Of a stretch of DNA of 19,220 nt, positions 5,829-12,032 are shown one piece after another; position 1 is the stretch's first letter, and each line of letters begins with the position of its first letter. Below the pieces are notes generated by a model that had not been told where the DNA came from, ran no database searches, and worked only from the letters and a program-made list of their open reading frames with translations. Origin of the DNA: DASPKA01 sp035628335 (GTDB lineage Bacteria; Patescibacteriota; Doudnabacteria; UBA920); NCBI GenBank assembly GCA_035628335.1, contig DASPKA010000073.1, positions 1 through 19,220 on the forward strand, in the 5' to 3' direction. The position numbers and the translations under genes were made by a program.

Positions 5829-6611
5829 TCACCGCTCAACACTTCCTGCTTTTATGGTGATAGGGACGGTGATAGAGTTTCCTCGTTTGTCCATTAGAAC
5901 AATCTTCACTTGGTATTTGGAATTGGGAGCGAGCTGGTTGCAAGGGCATTCCATTACAAGCGTGGCTCCCTCCGGGGAAATTAGGTATGGTTCGTTTGCA
6001 AACGTACCTATCCCTGCAGTACCAGCACCTATAAACCCATACAGGCCATCGGTCGGGAACTTTCCAATTACCAGAAATTTGAGCCCTATTCCGCCAGTCG
6101 GACCGCGGAATATTGGGCTTCGGACTATGTGAGCATCGAAGATTTCAATCGGTAGGGTCGGGCCGTGCTCGGGCGAGTAATCTACAAAGGTTATTACTTT
6201 CGCCGTTTGCAAAACCTGACCAGTAATCGCGCTGATGAGCTCAACTTTGTAGTCATGCTCACCTTGCTTGAAGTCGTCGCTGATGAGGATGTTATAAACC
6301 ACACGTCGCTCATAGGTTCGGAGCTTTAAGATCTTCGGGTCTTGGCCACCTAAAAACCAGGACTCCGTTTCCCCACTGTTCGAAGCGTATCGCGGAATGT
6401 ATGTGCGTGTAAAGCGCACTTTGAAATCCAACGTCTCCTCAAACTTCATAGCCCACAGCGTGATAGCGAGTGCGTCACCAGAGTTATAAAACTGCTGGTT
6501 TGCGGAAATCATAGCTAGAGGCTCTTGAAATTGTGCGTGGCTCTGTCTTGGGACAAGGGTTGATGCTAGAAGCATCACTGAAAACACGCAGGTAAACGTA
6601 AGTTTTTTCAC
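5829..6611 (-). CDS. Secreted beta-rich protein of unknown function
   Basis: A 260-residue protein. It has a clear Sec signal peptide: MKK, hydrophobic FTCVFSVMLLASTL, then SHA with likely cleavage before QF at about residue 26. The mature part is beta-rich and without recognised domains; repeated strand-like segments (YKVELISAITGQVL, YQVKIVLMDKRG) suggest Ig-like or carbohydrate-binding-like folds. One close cysteine pair (ECPC) lies near residue 217. The start is GTG at 6611 with AAAGGAG 7 nt upstream. It is divergent from the metzincin gene at 6811, with the 200-bp gap holding both promoters and two TTATGCAT copies, which suggests shared regulation. It could be a substrate, inhibitor or partner of that protease (inference). 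Confidence 0.8.
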   Translation of the reverse strand: MKKLTFTCVFSVMLLASTLVPRQSHAQFQEPLAMISANQQFYNSGDALAITLWAMKFEETLDFKVRFTRTYIPRYASNSGETESWFLGGQDPKILKLRTYERRVVYNILISDDFKQGEHDYKVELISAITGQVLQTAKVITFVDYSPEHGPTLPIEIFDAHIVRSPIFRGPTGGIGLKFLVIGKFPTDGLYGFIGAGTAGIGTFANEPYLISPEGATLVMECPCNQLAPNSKYQVKIVLMDKRGNSITVPITIKAGSVER

Positions 6612-6679
6612 AGTAGCTCTCCTTTATTGTGTTGTTGTTTCGACCAAAAATTTCAGAAAGAAACAGCGTAAGATTATGC

Positions 6680-6707
6680 ATTACATAATTAAGTAACTTT
6701 TCGTCAA
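6680..6707 (-). promoter_or_regulatory. Promoter of the secreted-protein gene with flanking TTATGCAT sites
   Basis: On the minus strand TTGACG (6707-6702), 16-nt spacer, TGTAAT (6685-6680). The word TTATGCAT occurs on the plus strand at 6674-6681, overlapping the -10, and at 6713-6720, just upstream of the -35. The latter lies inside the 12-bp palindrome TTTATGCATAAA (6712-6723). The placement suits a dimeric repressor. Confidence 0.6.
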
Positions 6708-6732
6708 GGGTTTTATGCATAAATTCATACTA

Positions 6733-6761
6733 TTGTAATTTTAGATGTTTTATGATATAAT
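6733..6761 (+). promoter_or_regulatory. Promoter of the metzincin gene
   Basis: TTGTAA (6733-6738), 17-nt spacer ending TGA, then a perfect TATAAT (6756-6761) with extended -10. The expected start is near 6768, about 40 nt before the ATG at 6811. Confidence 0.75.
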
Positions 6762-6810
6762 ATAGAAATTGCGAAAGCAGTTAATCCACGAAAAAAGGAT
6801 GGGTGAATGT

Positions 6811-7551
6811 ATGGTGAAAAGATTTTTGAAGTTTTGCGCTAAAGTATGCGCTTTTCTTTGTTTACTCGACTTAATCGTTGAGTTCGTTATGTTACCACTT
6901 GTGGTACTTGGGTTTATGGCTTATAACGCGCTACCTCAGGAGGTCACGCGGGAGAGCTGTTTAGCTTCGGGCATTAAGCTCCAAGACCCGCCGCACTATA
7001 GTAATACCGGCAACTTGGTCCACTTCGGGGTGGTCAAGGTGGCGGTGTACTGGAAGGACAGCAACAAGCATTCTCTGAATAATGAGGAAGTTATTTTAGA
7101 GGAAACGCAGCGTATTGCCCAGCGCTTTAATCGGATGTTGGGTGGCGCTCCTGTTACTGTCAAGGTTGTGCAAACAAGCGAGAAGCCCGATGTCTGGATT
7201 ATGGGAAAGCCTGCATCTAGCATGAAAGGCACCTGTGGCAAAGCATACCGTGACATCAGCGGCACAGCCCAGGTATGGCTCGCGGAAGATGCAGGGACTT
7301 ATGACCCACTGCAGGTCTCACGCATTGTCTACCACGAGCTCGGCCATGTGCTAGGCATGGCGCATGGCGGTGACCATTACAGCCCTATGCGCGAATACAT
7401 GTCGCGTGACAAAAAATCTGACGACAAAAGGCCATGCGCAACTAGCGAGGTGTATTCGTACCTGCCAACAAGTGAAGCGGAGCTAATTCGCAAACACTTC
7501 AGGCACGTGTACGCAGGGTACATTCTCTGCAGTTACGACTGGCCAAAATAG
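6811..7551 (+). CDS. Membrane-anchored metzincin zinc protease
   Basis: A 246-residue protein. A long hydrophobic stretch at about 5-38 is a signal anchor or signal peptide. Residues 70-200 form a protease domain with HELGHVLGMAH at 175-185, the full metzincin HExxHxxGxxH zinc site, and a following Met (SPMREYM, 192-197) for the Met-turn. This resembles matrixin/M10-like or M57-type peptidases. The extracytoplasmic side is likely for the catalytic part. The start at 6811 is chosen because it follows a GGGTGA element; an ATG at 6799 is the alternative. The promoter start near 6768 excludes earlier TTG starts. No propeptide Cys switch is obvious. Divergent from a secreted protein gene and ending at a bidirectional terminator. 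Confidence 0.88.
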   Translation: MVKRFLKFCAKVCAFLCLLDLIVEFVMLPLVVLGFMAYNALPQEVTRESCLASGIKLQDPPHYSNTGNLVHFGVVKVAVYWKDSNKHSLNNEEVILEETQRIAQRFNRMLGGAPVTVKVVQTSEKPDVWIMGKPASSMKGTCGKAYRDISGTAQVWLAEDAGTYDPLQVSRIVYHELGHVLGMAHGGDHYSPMREYMSRDKKSDDKRPCATSEVYSYLPTSEAELIRKHFRHVYAGYILCSYDWPK

Positions 7552-7571
7552 GCTTATTTCACCAAAAAAGT

Positions 7572-7607
7572 AAACGGTTGCTGAATATCTTTTTCAGCAA
7601 CCGTTTT
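7572..7607. terminator. Bidirectional terminator between convergent genes
   Basis: A 13-bp perfect stem (AAACGGTTGCTGA with TCAGCAACCGTTT; 7572-7584 with 7594-7606) serves the metzincin gene on the plus strand (ends in T-run) and the 7614-7919 gene on the minus strand (followed by ACTTTTTT). Confidence 0.9.
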
Positions 7608-7613
7608 CAAATG

Positions 7614-7919
7614 CTAACGCTCGCGGTATCTGTCTTTATAATTCCTGCTCGACGGGTCAATAGGGTCTCGCTTCCCTTGTTCCGGTTCGTTTGCTTCAAG
7701 TAATATGACGGTCATCGCTTGGGGGTAAAGGATGCCGTCTGGGTCGGGCGGGATTCCGTTTGCAGCACAAGCCTGCTTGTGTGCAGTGACCCAGTCTTTA
7801 ACTTTTTCGAATAATTCGGGTGTAAGCTCAGAGAGCTTAGCTTTATGTGGCGTTGAAATAGCCCGGACCCTGCGAACGCGGGAATTTCCAAGAGTTTTTC
7901 GCTCAGACTTCTTAGGCAT
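7614..7919 (-). CDS. Small charged hypothetical protein
   Basis: A 101-residue soluble protein. The N-terminal 28 residues are very basic (KKSERKTLGNSRVRRVRA), then come two short helices (LTPELFEKVKDWVTAHKQACAANG), a Pro/Gly stretch (IPPDPDG), a strand (AMTVILLEAN) and a charged disordered tail (NYKDRYRER). The start at 7919 has AAGGAGG about 5 nt upstream. Single-gene unit with its own terminator. No known family recognised. The basic N-terminus suggests nucleic-acid or ribosome contact, without proof. Confidence 0.7.
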   Translation of the reverse strand: MPKKSERKTLGNSRVRRVRAISTPHKAKLSELTPELFEKVKDWVTAHKQACAANGIPPDPDGILYPQAMTVILLEANEPEQGKRDPIDPSSRNYKDRYRER

Positions 7920-7973
7920 AGCTCCTCCTTTCTCAGCAGATTAGCCTTTTACATAGCATATCTAAAATAAAGG

Positions 7974-8006
7974 TAAAAATAAAGGCGCTAGGTTAAAACT
8001 AGCGCC
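7974..8006 (-). terminator. Intrinsic terminator of the 7999-8295 gene
   Basis: Stem GGCGCTAG/CTAGCGCC (7984-7991 with 7999-8006) is followed by TTTATTTTTA on the minus strand. The stop codon TAG (8001-7999) is part of the stem. Confidence 0.85.
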
Positions 8007-8295
8007 AAAGGAGCAGGATGCACCAACCCAAGAACATAAACCAGTGGGTTGGCGTTACATGAGACAGCAGTGCATAGGCCTCGTACTTTGCTATGCCCAA
8101 AATTCGTGCCAGACTTGGAATGCTAAACAAGATTCGTTCACTTAGCACGAGCTGGGTAGTCACCGGTGTAGTGACTCCGGCTACCGCCAGCACCCATATC
8201 AGGGCAAGTTCAATTGCTGCCGCCGCAGCAATGATATGCGGAACACCATGGTTAAGTACGTAGTACATAACTTGCTGAATTAAATCTGTGTTCAT
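7999..8295 (-). CDS. Small two-helix membrane protein, unknown function
   Basis: A 98-residue protein with hydrophobic helices at about 20-42 (IIAAAAAIELALIWVLAVAG) and 82-97, and an amphipathic middle. The start at 8295 (MNTDL) is supported by GGAGG 5 nt upstream; the longer frame to 8373 overlaps argS and has no SD. Its stop codon sits inside its terminator stem. Divergent from argS with a shared -10 region at 8331-8338. Family not recognised. Confidence 0.72.
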   Translation of the reverse strand: MNTDLIQQVMYYVLNHGVPHIIAAAAAIELALIWVLAVAGVTTPVTTQLVLSERILFSIPSLARILGIAKYEAYALLSHVTPTHWFMFLGWCILLLWR

Positions 8296-8330
8296 AGATC
8301 CTCCAAAGACATATCCGTGGAATTTTGATA

Positions 8331-8338
8331 TTATAATA
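8331..8338. promoter_or_regulatory. Shared palindromic -10 for divergent argS and the 8295 gene
   Basis: The sequence TATTATAATA reads TATAAT on both strands. On the minus strand TGTACA lies 17 nt upstream as a -35. On the plus strand no good -35 is seen. The two promoters would then compete for the same bases. Confidence 0.45.
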
Positions 8339-8361
8339 AAAAGTAAAGTTAGTGTACAGGT

Positions 8362-10074
8362 ATGATTAAGCAAAAGATTCGTGCGCTGGTATTGGATAGC
8401 ATAAAGGCCTTAGGATTCCCTTCAGATACAAATTTTGAAATATTGACACCCAAGCCCGGCTTTGGAGATTTTTCTTCTAACGCTGCTTTAATTTTAGCAA
8501 AGCAGCAGGGCACAAGTCCGCGAGAGATGGCAGACGCTTTGTTGGAAGCTATAACCAAGCACACGCCTTCAGCTATCGACCGAATAGAAATAGCAGGACC
8601 AGGATTTATAAATTTTTTCCTTGCAGAAAGTTTTTATACTGACATCACTGCTCGTATTTTAGGCGCAGGTGACACGTGGGGAAGTAACCAGGAGCTAACA
8701 GGTAAGAAGATTATGATTGAGTATACAGACCCAAACCCTTTTAAGCCATTTCACATAGGTCACTTAATGACTAATGCAATTGGGGAGTCCCTTTCTCGAA
8801 TTGTTGAAGCGTCTGGCGCTCACCTGGTCCGCGCAAATTACCAAGGAGATGTTGGGCTCCATGTTGCAAAAGCAATTTGGGCACTTGGGGGCGAAGGCTT
8901 GCCTGACAAAAGTCTACCGGTGCAGGAGCAAGCTGAGTACATAGGCCGCTGTTATGTGTTAGGCTCACGTGCGTATGAAGACAATTTAGAAGCTAAAGCT
9001 GAAATTGATGTAATAAATAAAAAAGTCTACACACGCGAAGACGAAGTAATTAACGAAATCTATGATTGGGGTAGGGAGATAACATTAGAAGCCTTTGAAG
9101 CTATATACAAAAAACTTGGCACTCACTTCAATTACTACTTTTTTGAGTCCGAGATGGCTATAATAGGCGAGAAAATAGTCCGCGCAAATATAGGAAAGGT
9201 ATTTACAGAGTCCAACGGTGCTATAGTCTTCCATGGCGAAAACTATGACCCGAAACTTCATACTCGCGTGTTCATAAGCTCCCAAGGCCTGCCAACGTAT
9301 GAAGGCAAGGAACTTGGACTTGTCATGACAAAGTTTGAAAAAGAAAACCCGGATGTTTCTATTACCGTCACCGCAAACGAACAAGCGGAGTATATGAGGG
9401 TTGTGACTAAAGCCGTGGAACAATTAGAGCCTTCCATAGCTCCACGCATGCATCATATCTGTCACGGTATGATGCGGCTTGAAGCAGGGAAAATGAGTTC
9501 ACGCAAAGGAAATGTGGTAACAGGTGAATCGCTTCTTAAAGACTCATATGAGGAAGTGTATGAGAAGGTCTTAGAACGCGACTACTCGCAAGAGCTTAAG
9601 GAGAGCATAGCAACAACTGTGAGCGTAGCCGCGCTCAAGTATTCAATCTTAAAACCAGCCATGGGCGGTGACATTACGTTTGATTTTGAAAGGTCTATTT
9701 CTTTTGAAGGAGACAGTGGCCCGTACCTACAGTATGCTGCAATCCGTGCTCGTTCTATTTTAAATAAAGCAGCGGAAGCGGGCCTGGCACCGTCCGCTGA
9801 TTCCCGCAAAGGCCATGAGGTAACACCTCTCGAGCGAGAATTATTTCGTTTTGAAGATGTAGTTTTCAGAGCAGGCAAGGAGTATGAGCCCCACCACATT
9901 GTAACGTTTTTAACAGACCTCTCCGCAGCATTCAACCAGTTCTATGGTGCGGGACAAATAGTCGATGCAGCTAATCTCGCCGCACCTTACAAGCTCGCAC
10001 TGACACACGCCTTTTATATAACTCTTAACAATGGGCTTAAACTTTTAGGTATCAGCCTTCCGGAGAAAATGTAA
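8362..10074 (+). CDS. argS: Arginyl-tRNA synthetase
   Basis: Charges tRNA-Arg, a class I synthetase of 570 residues (usual size). Order: N-terminal Add-1 tRNA-binding domain (about 1-85), the conserved approach sequence IEYTDPNPFKPFHIGH with HIGH at 131-134, a KMSKS-loop equivalent KMSSR at 377-381, and a C-terminal DALR anticodon-binding domain from about 440 (PYLQYAAIRARSI through LYKLALTHAFYITLNNGLKLLG-like end). The ATG at 8362 has no real SD (only AGG close to it). The stop codon is followed after one base by the -35 box of the toxin-antitoxin operon, so argS has no terminator of its own. Confidence 0.97.
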   Translation: MIKQKIRALVLDSIKALGFPSDTNFEILTPKPGFGDFSSNAALILAKQQGTSPREMADALLEAITKHTPSAIDRIEIAGPGFINFFLAESFYTDITARILGAGDTWGSNQELTGKKIMIEYTDPNPFKPFHIGHLMTNAIGESLSRIVEASGAHLVRANYQGDVGLHVAKAIWALGGEGLPDKSLPVQEQAEYIGRCYVLGSRAYEDNLEAKAEIDVINKKVYTREDEVINEIYDWGREITLEAFEAIYKKLGTHFNYYFFESEMAIIGEKIVRANIGKVFTESNGAIVFHGENYDPKLHTRVFISSQGLPTYEGKELGLVMTKFEKENPDVSITVTANEQAEYMRVVTKAVEQLEPSIAPRMHHICHGMMRLEAGKMSSRKGNVVTGESLLKDSYEEVYEKVLERDYSQELKESIATTVSVAALKYSILKPAMGGDITFDFERSISFEGDSGPYLQYAAIRARSILNKAAEAGLAPSADSRKGHEVTPLERELFRFEDVVFRAGKEYEPHHIVTFLTDLSAAFNQFYGAGQIVDAANLAAPYKLALTHAFYITLNNGLKLLGISLPEKM

Positions 10075-10075
10075 T

Positions 10076-10104
10076 TTGACTTACACAACTTTGTTGTGTA
10101 TCAT
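10076..10104 (+). promoter_or_regulatory. Toxin-antitoxin promoter with built-in palindromic operator
   Basis: TTGACT (10076-10081), 17-nt spacer, TATCAT (10099-10104). The spacer is filled by the inverted repeat TACACAAC-TTT-GTTGTGTA (10082-10100, 8-bp arms), which reaches into the -10. This is the expected site for autorepression by a ribbon-helix-helix antitoxin. The expected transcription start is at or next to the ATG at 10111, so the mRNA is leaderless. Confidence 0.8.
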
Positions 10105-10110
10105 GAGTAT

Positions 10111-10383
10111 ATGAAGCATGCAGCAACAACATTTGAAAGAATAAATATTTCACTACCGAAAACCACGGTAAAACTGATTGATAAGTTCGCGCGCAAAGGG
10201 GGCAGGAGTCGTTTCATTGATACTGCTGTCCGACGTGTGATCGCTCAAAATAGCTCAAAGCGCATTACAGAGCTTCTCAAAGAACAGGCACAGAAGAATG
10301 CAAGCGAAGACCTGAAGATAGTTCAGGAATGGTTTGAATTGGAGCAAGTAACTATGTATGAGAAAAAGAAAGCAAAATCCTAA
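10111..10383 (+). CDS. Ribbon-helix-helix antitoxin of a MazEF/PemIK-type pair
   Basis: A 90-residue protein. The N-terminal 45 residues fit a ribbon-helix-helix DNA-binding fold: strand ERINISLPKTTVKLIDKFA, then GGRSRFIDTAVRRVIA. The C-terminal half is charged and helical (ELLKEQAQKNASEDLKIVQEWFELEQ), as expected for the toxin-neutralising arm. The start at 10111 is chosen because the promoter -10 ends at 10104; an in-frame GTG at 10096 lies inside the promoter and cannot be used. The 3' end overlaps the toxin gene by 26 bases. It would repress its own promoter through the palindrome at 10082-10100. Confidence 0.85.
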   Translation: MKHAATTFERINISLPKTTVKLIDKFARKGGRSRFIDTAVRRVIAQNSSKRITELLKEQAQKNASEDLKIVQEWFELEQVTMYEKKKAKS

Positions 10384-10711
10384 GCGAGGTGAGATATTTT
10401 TAGTAAATTTTGACCCAACAATAGGCTCAGAAATAAAAAAAACGCGTCCGGCTTTAGTTATCCAGAACGATATTTCAAACGCTTATAGTCCAGTTGTTAT
10501 AGTCGCGGCTATTACCTCACGGAATGCAGATAAGATATATCCTACAGAAGTAAAGCTCACAGAACTACCAAAGACTTCTATTGTGTTACTGAATCAGATT
10601 AGGACCATAGACAAGTCTCGGTTGGTTAAGCGCTTGGCAAAAGTATCTCCAAGCACTATGGTTAAGGTTGATTCGGCACTTAAAATTAGCTTGGCGCTGA
10701 TCGATTTATGA
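10358..10711 (+). CDS. MazF/PemK-family mRNA interferase toxin
   Basis: A 117-residue protein of the CcdB/PemK (MazF) fold. These toxins cut RNA at short sequence motifs. Family motifs: KRGEIFLVNFDPTIGSEI (9-26), KTRPALVIQND (28-38), a VVIVAAITS strand, and LLNQIRTIDKSRLVKRLAKV, which carries the conserved Q-x-R-x-x-D/S segment. The catalytic arginine is likely that in KTRPALV. The ATG at 10358 overlaps the antitoxin frame by 26 bases with no SD, so its translation is coupled to the antitoxin. Its TGA overlaps the next start codon (ATGA). Confidence 0.93.
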   Translation: MRKRKQNPKRGEIFLVNFDPTIGSEIKKTRPALVIQNDISNAYSPVVIVAAITSRNADKIYPTEVKLTELPKTSIVLLNQIRTIDKSRLVKRLAKVSPSTMVKVDSALKISLALIDL

Positions 10712-11271
10712 CAGAAACACTTGGATTTATTCCTGAGGAGGAGCAAGGTGAAAGCAAAAAGAAGAGTTTGGCAGACAAAGTGCAGGATGTGGTGACGATT
10801 GCAGCGTTGCCGGTTATTTTGGCGTCGGGAGCTTCGCCTGAAAAGGCGTTACAAACGGGCGCACTGGGCGATGCATTGGACGCAGCTACTGCGTACGGAC
10901 GTAAGAAAGAGCTGGACAGAGAGGAGTATTTAAAAAAGCAGTCTAGTAAGCCTCTAGCAGAAATTCCAGCGGAAACTATTCGTGCAAGAGTGCTGAGTGT
11001 AGAGTTTACTCCAGTTAGTCGCTCAGGAAATAAAAAAGCACACATTGCACTGCAAACAGATACGCGTGGCGGTATACAGATTCTTACATTTAATACTGGC
11101 ATTCCAAACAATAGAGCGGCGACTTTGGAAATAACCCAGCAAGATGCTTCTGGTGAATTTGAAGTTCTTGCGTGGAAGCTGTTGCCTGACGGCTCAAAAG
11201 ACGCGCGCCCGCTCAACAAAATTCGCCTTGCACCTGACCGTGACAAACCCGGGTATTTTAATATAGTATAG
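10708..11271 (+). CDS. Unknown protein translationally coupled to the MazF toxin
   Basis: A 187-residue protein. The acidic N-terminus (LGFIPEEEQGESKKKSL) is followed by a hydrophobic stretch at about 28-45 (VVTIAALPVILASGASPEK), a charged helix (GRKKELDREEYLKK) and a beta-rich C-terminal half (IRARVLSVEFTPVSRSG ... HIALQTDTRGGIQILTFNTG) that could be an OB-like barrel. The start codon overlaps the toxin stop (ATGA) and has no SD, so it depends on translation of the toxin. I do not recognise the family. It may simply follow the pair, or be a third component. Confidence 0.8.
   Translation: MTETLGFIPEEEQGESKKKSLADKVQDVVTIAALPVILASGASPEKALQTGALGDALDAATAYGRKKELDREEYLKKQSSKPLAEIPAETIRARVLSVEFTPVSRSGNKKAHIALQTDTRGGIQILTFNTGIPNNRAATLEITQQDASGEFEVLAWKLLPDGSKDARPLNKIRLAPDRDKPGYFNIV
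11240..11267 (+). promoter_or_regulatory. Promoter of the microprotein/membrane protein unit
   Basis: GTGACA (11240-11245), 16-nt spacer, TATAGT (11262-11267), a second TATAGT overlapping 5 nt later. It lies inside the end of the preceding coding region and gives a leader of about 28 nt that contains the SD. Confidence 0.6.
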
Positions 11272-11301
11272 TAAATACATTCCTAAAAAAAAGGGGGTTA
11301 T

Positions 11302-11418
11302 ATGCCGACCAACGGTTTCTCTTGGACATGTTCATGTGGTGAGTCCGGGGTAGGTGAAATTGCGATGCTTGCTCACGCGAGCAAGTGTGAAGATGGTACG
11401 ATTACGGAAGACAAGTGA
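11302..11418 (+). CDS. 38-residue Cys/His microprotein, possible zinc knuckle
   Basis: A short frame from ATG 11302 to TGA 11416-11418: MPTNGFSWTCSCGESGVG..., with a conserved-looking ligand set C10-x-C12 ... H25-x4-C30, enough for one zinc ion. AAGGGGG lies 4-8 nt upstream of the ATG, and a promoter sits 35 nt upstream. It is followed 12 bases later by the 11431 gene, which has its own GGGGAG SD, so the two are an operon. Its short length makes automated callers miss it. Function unknown. Confidence 0.65.
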   Translation: MPTNGFSWTCSCGESGVGEIAMLAHASKCEDGTITEDK

Positions 11419-11430
11419 GAAAGGGGAGTA

Positions 11431-11952
11431 ATGGCAAACGAAACTGTGAATTTTGATGAAGCTGTAAGAAGGACTCTCAATTACCGACGAGCGGAGATTA
11501 AGCTGGACCGTCTGCAGGCATGCTTCGCATGCATTAAGTGGGTATTCATTGTGACTGCTCTGGTCAAAAGCCCAACAATGGAAACAGCACTTCTCGTGAT
11601 GGCTGCAGTTGGCGTGACACTTGCAAGGTCGCATGCGCTCCGTGAAATGGAACGTCGCAGGCTCAATGTCATGGAGTTGCTGGTGAAAGAAGGAGCGATA
11701 AGCGCTAGGGATATTGTGCTCAGTGGTTTCGGTGACCACTGGGAAGCAATGCTTTTTAAGACGGCACGGTACATCTATTTCGGCTTCCTCATTGAGGCGC
11801 TGCTTGTGTTTGCTGCATTGGCACAAGTTAGCCACCAATATGTCTGGGTGGGGTGCGCGGTGATTGTTTCCGCGACACTATTTACGATAGTGGTGCGGCG
11901 CTTCAAAAGATTGCTTGGCGATTTTGCGATTGAAAAATTTAAAGCAGTTTAG
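11431..11952 (+). CDS. Four-helix membrane protein, unknown function
   Basis: A 173-residue protein with hydrophobic helices at about 31-46, 50-66, 112-132 and 136-155. A basic, helical cytoplasmic-type loop lies between helices 2 and 3 (LREMERRRLNVMELLVKEGAISARDIVLSGFGDHWEA). The start at 11431 is supported by AAGGGGAG 4 nt upstream. It shares a transcript with the 38-residue Cys/His protein and ends at a strong terminator. Family not recognised; the two-plus-two helix layout with an intervening loop is reminiscent of small SLATT-like or 2TM effector proteins, but no motif supports that. Confidence 0.8.
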   Translation: MANETVNFDEAVRRTLNYRRAEIKLDRLQACFACIKWVFIVTALVKSPTMETALLVMAAVGVTLARSHALREMERRRLNVMELLVKEGAISARDIVLSGFGDHWEAMLFKTARYIYFGFLIEALLVFAALAQVSHQYVWVGCAVIVSATLFTIVVRRFKRLLGDFAIEKFKAV

Positions 11953-11957
11953 CTGAT

Positions 11958-11999
11958 GCTCCCATTCCGAAGTTGCGTCGGAATGGGAGCTTTGTTTTG
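11958..11999 (+). terminator. Strong intrinsic terminator before ileS
   Basis: A 13-bp perfect stem (GCTCCCATTCCGA with TCGGAATGGGAGC; 11958-11970 with 11978-11990) is followed by TTTGTTTTG. The U-run overlaps the -35 box of the ileS promoter. Confidence 0.92.
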
Positions 12000-12025
12000 T
12001 CAAAGGGCTGCATTTAATGTAAAAT
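11997..12025 (+). promoter_or_regulatory. Leaderless promoter of ileS
   Basis: TTGTCA (11997-12002), 17-nt spacer, TAAAAT (12020-12025), both 5/6. The start codon is at 12033, 7 nt after the -10, so transcription is expected to begin at or one base before the ATG. No SD exists. Confidence 0.7.
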
Positions 12026-12032
12026 ATGGTTT

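Noticed and set aside
10096..10110. A GTG start for the antitoxin at 10096
   Set aside because: It falls inside the promoter spacer and the -10 box, upstream of the predicted transcription start.
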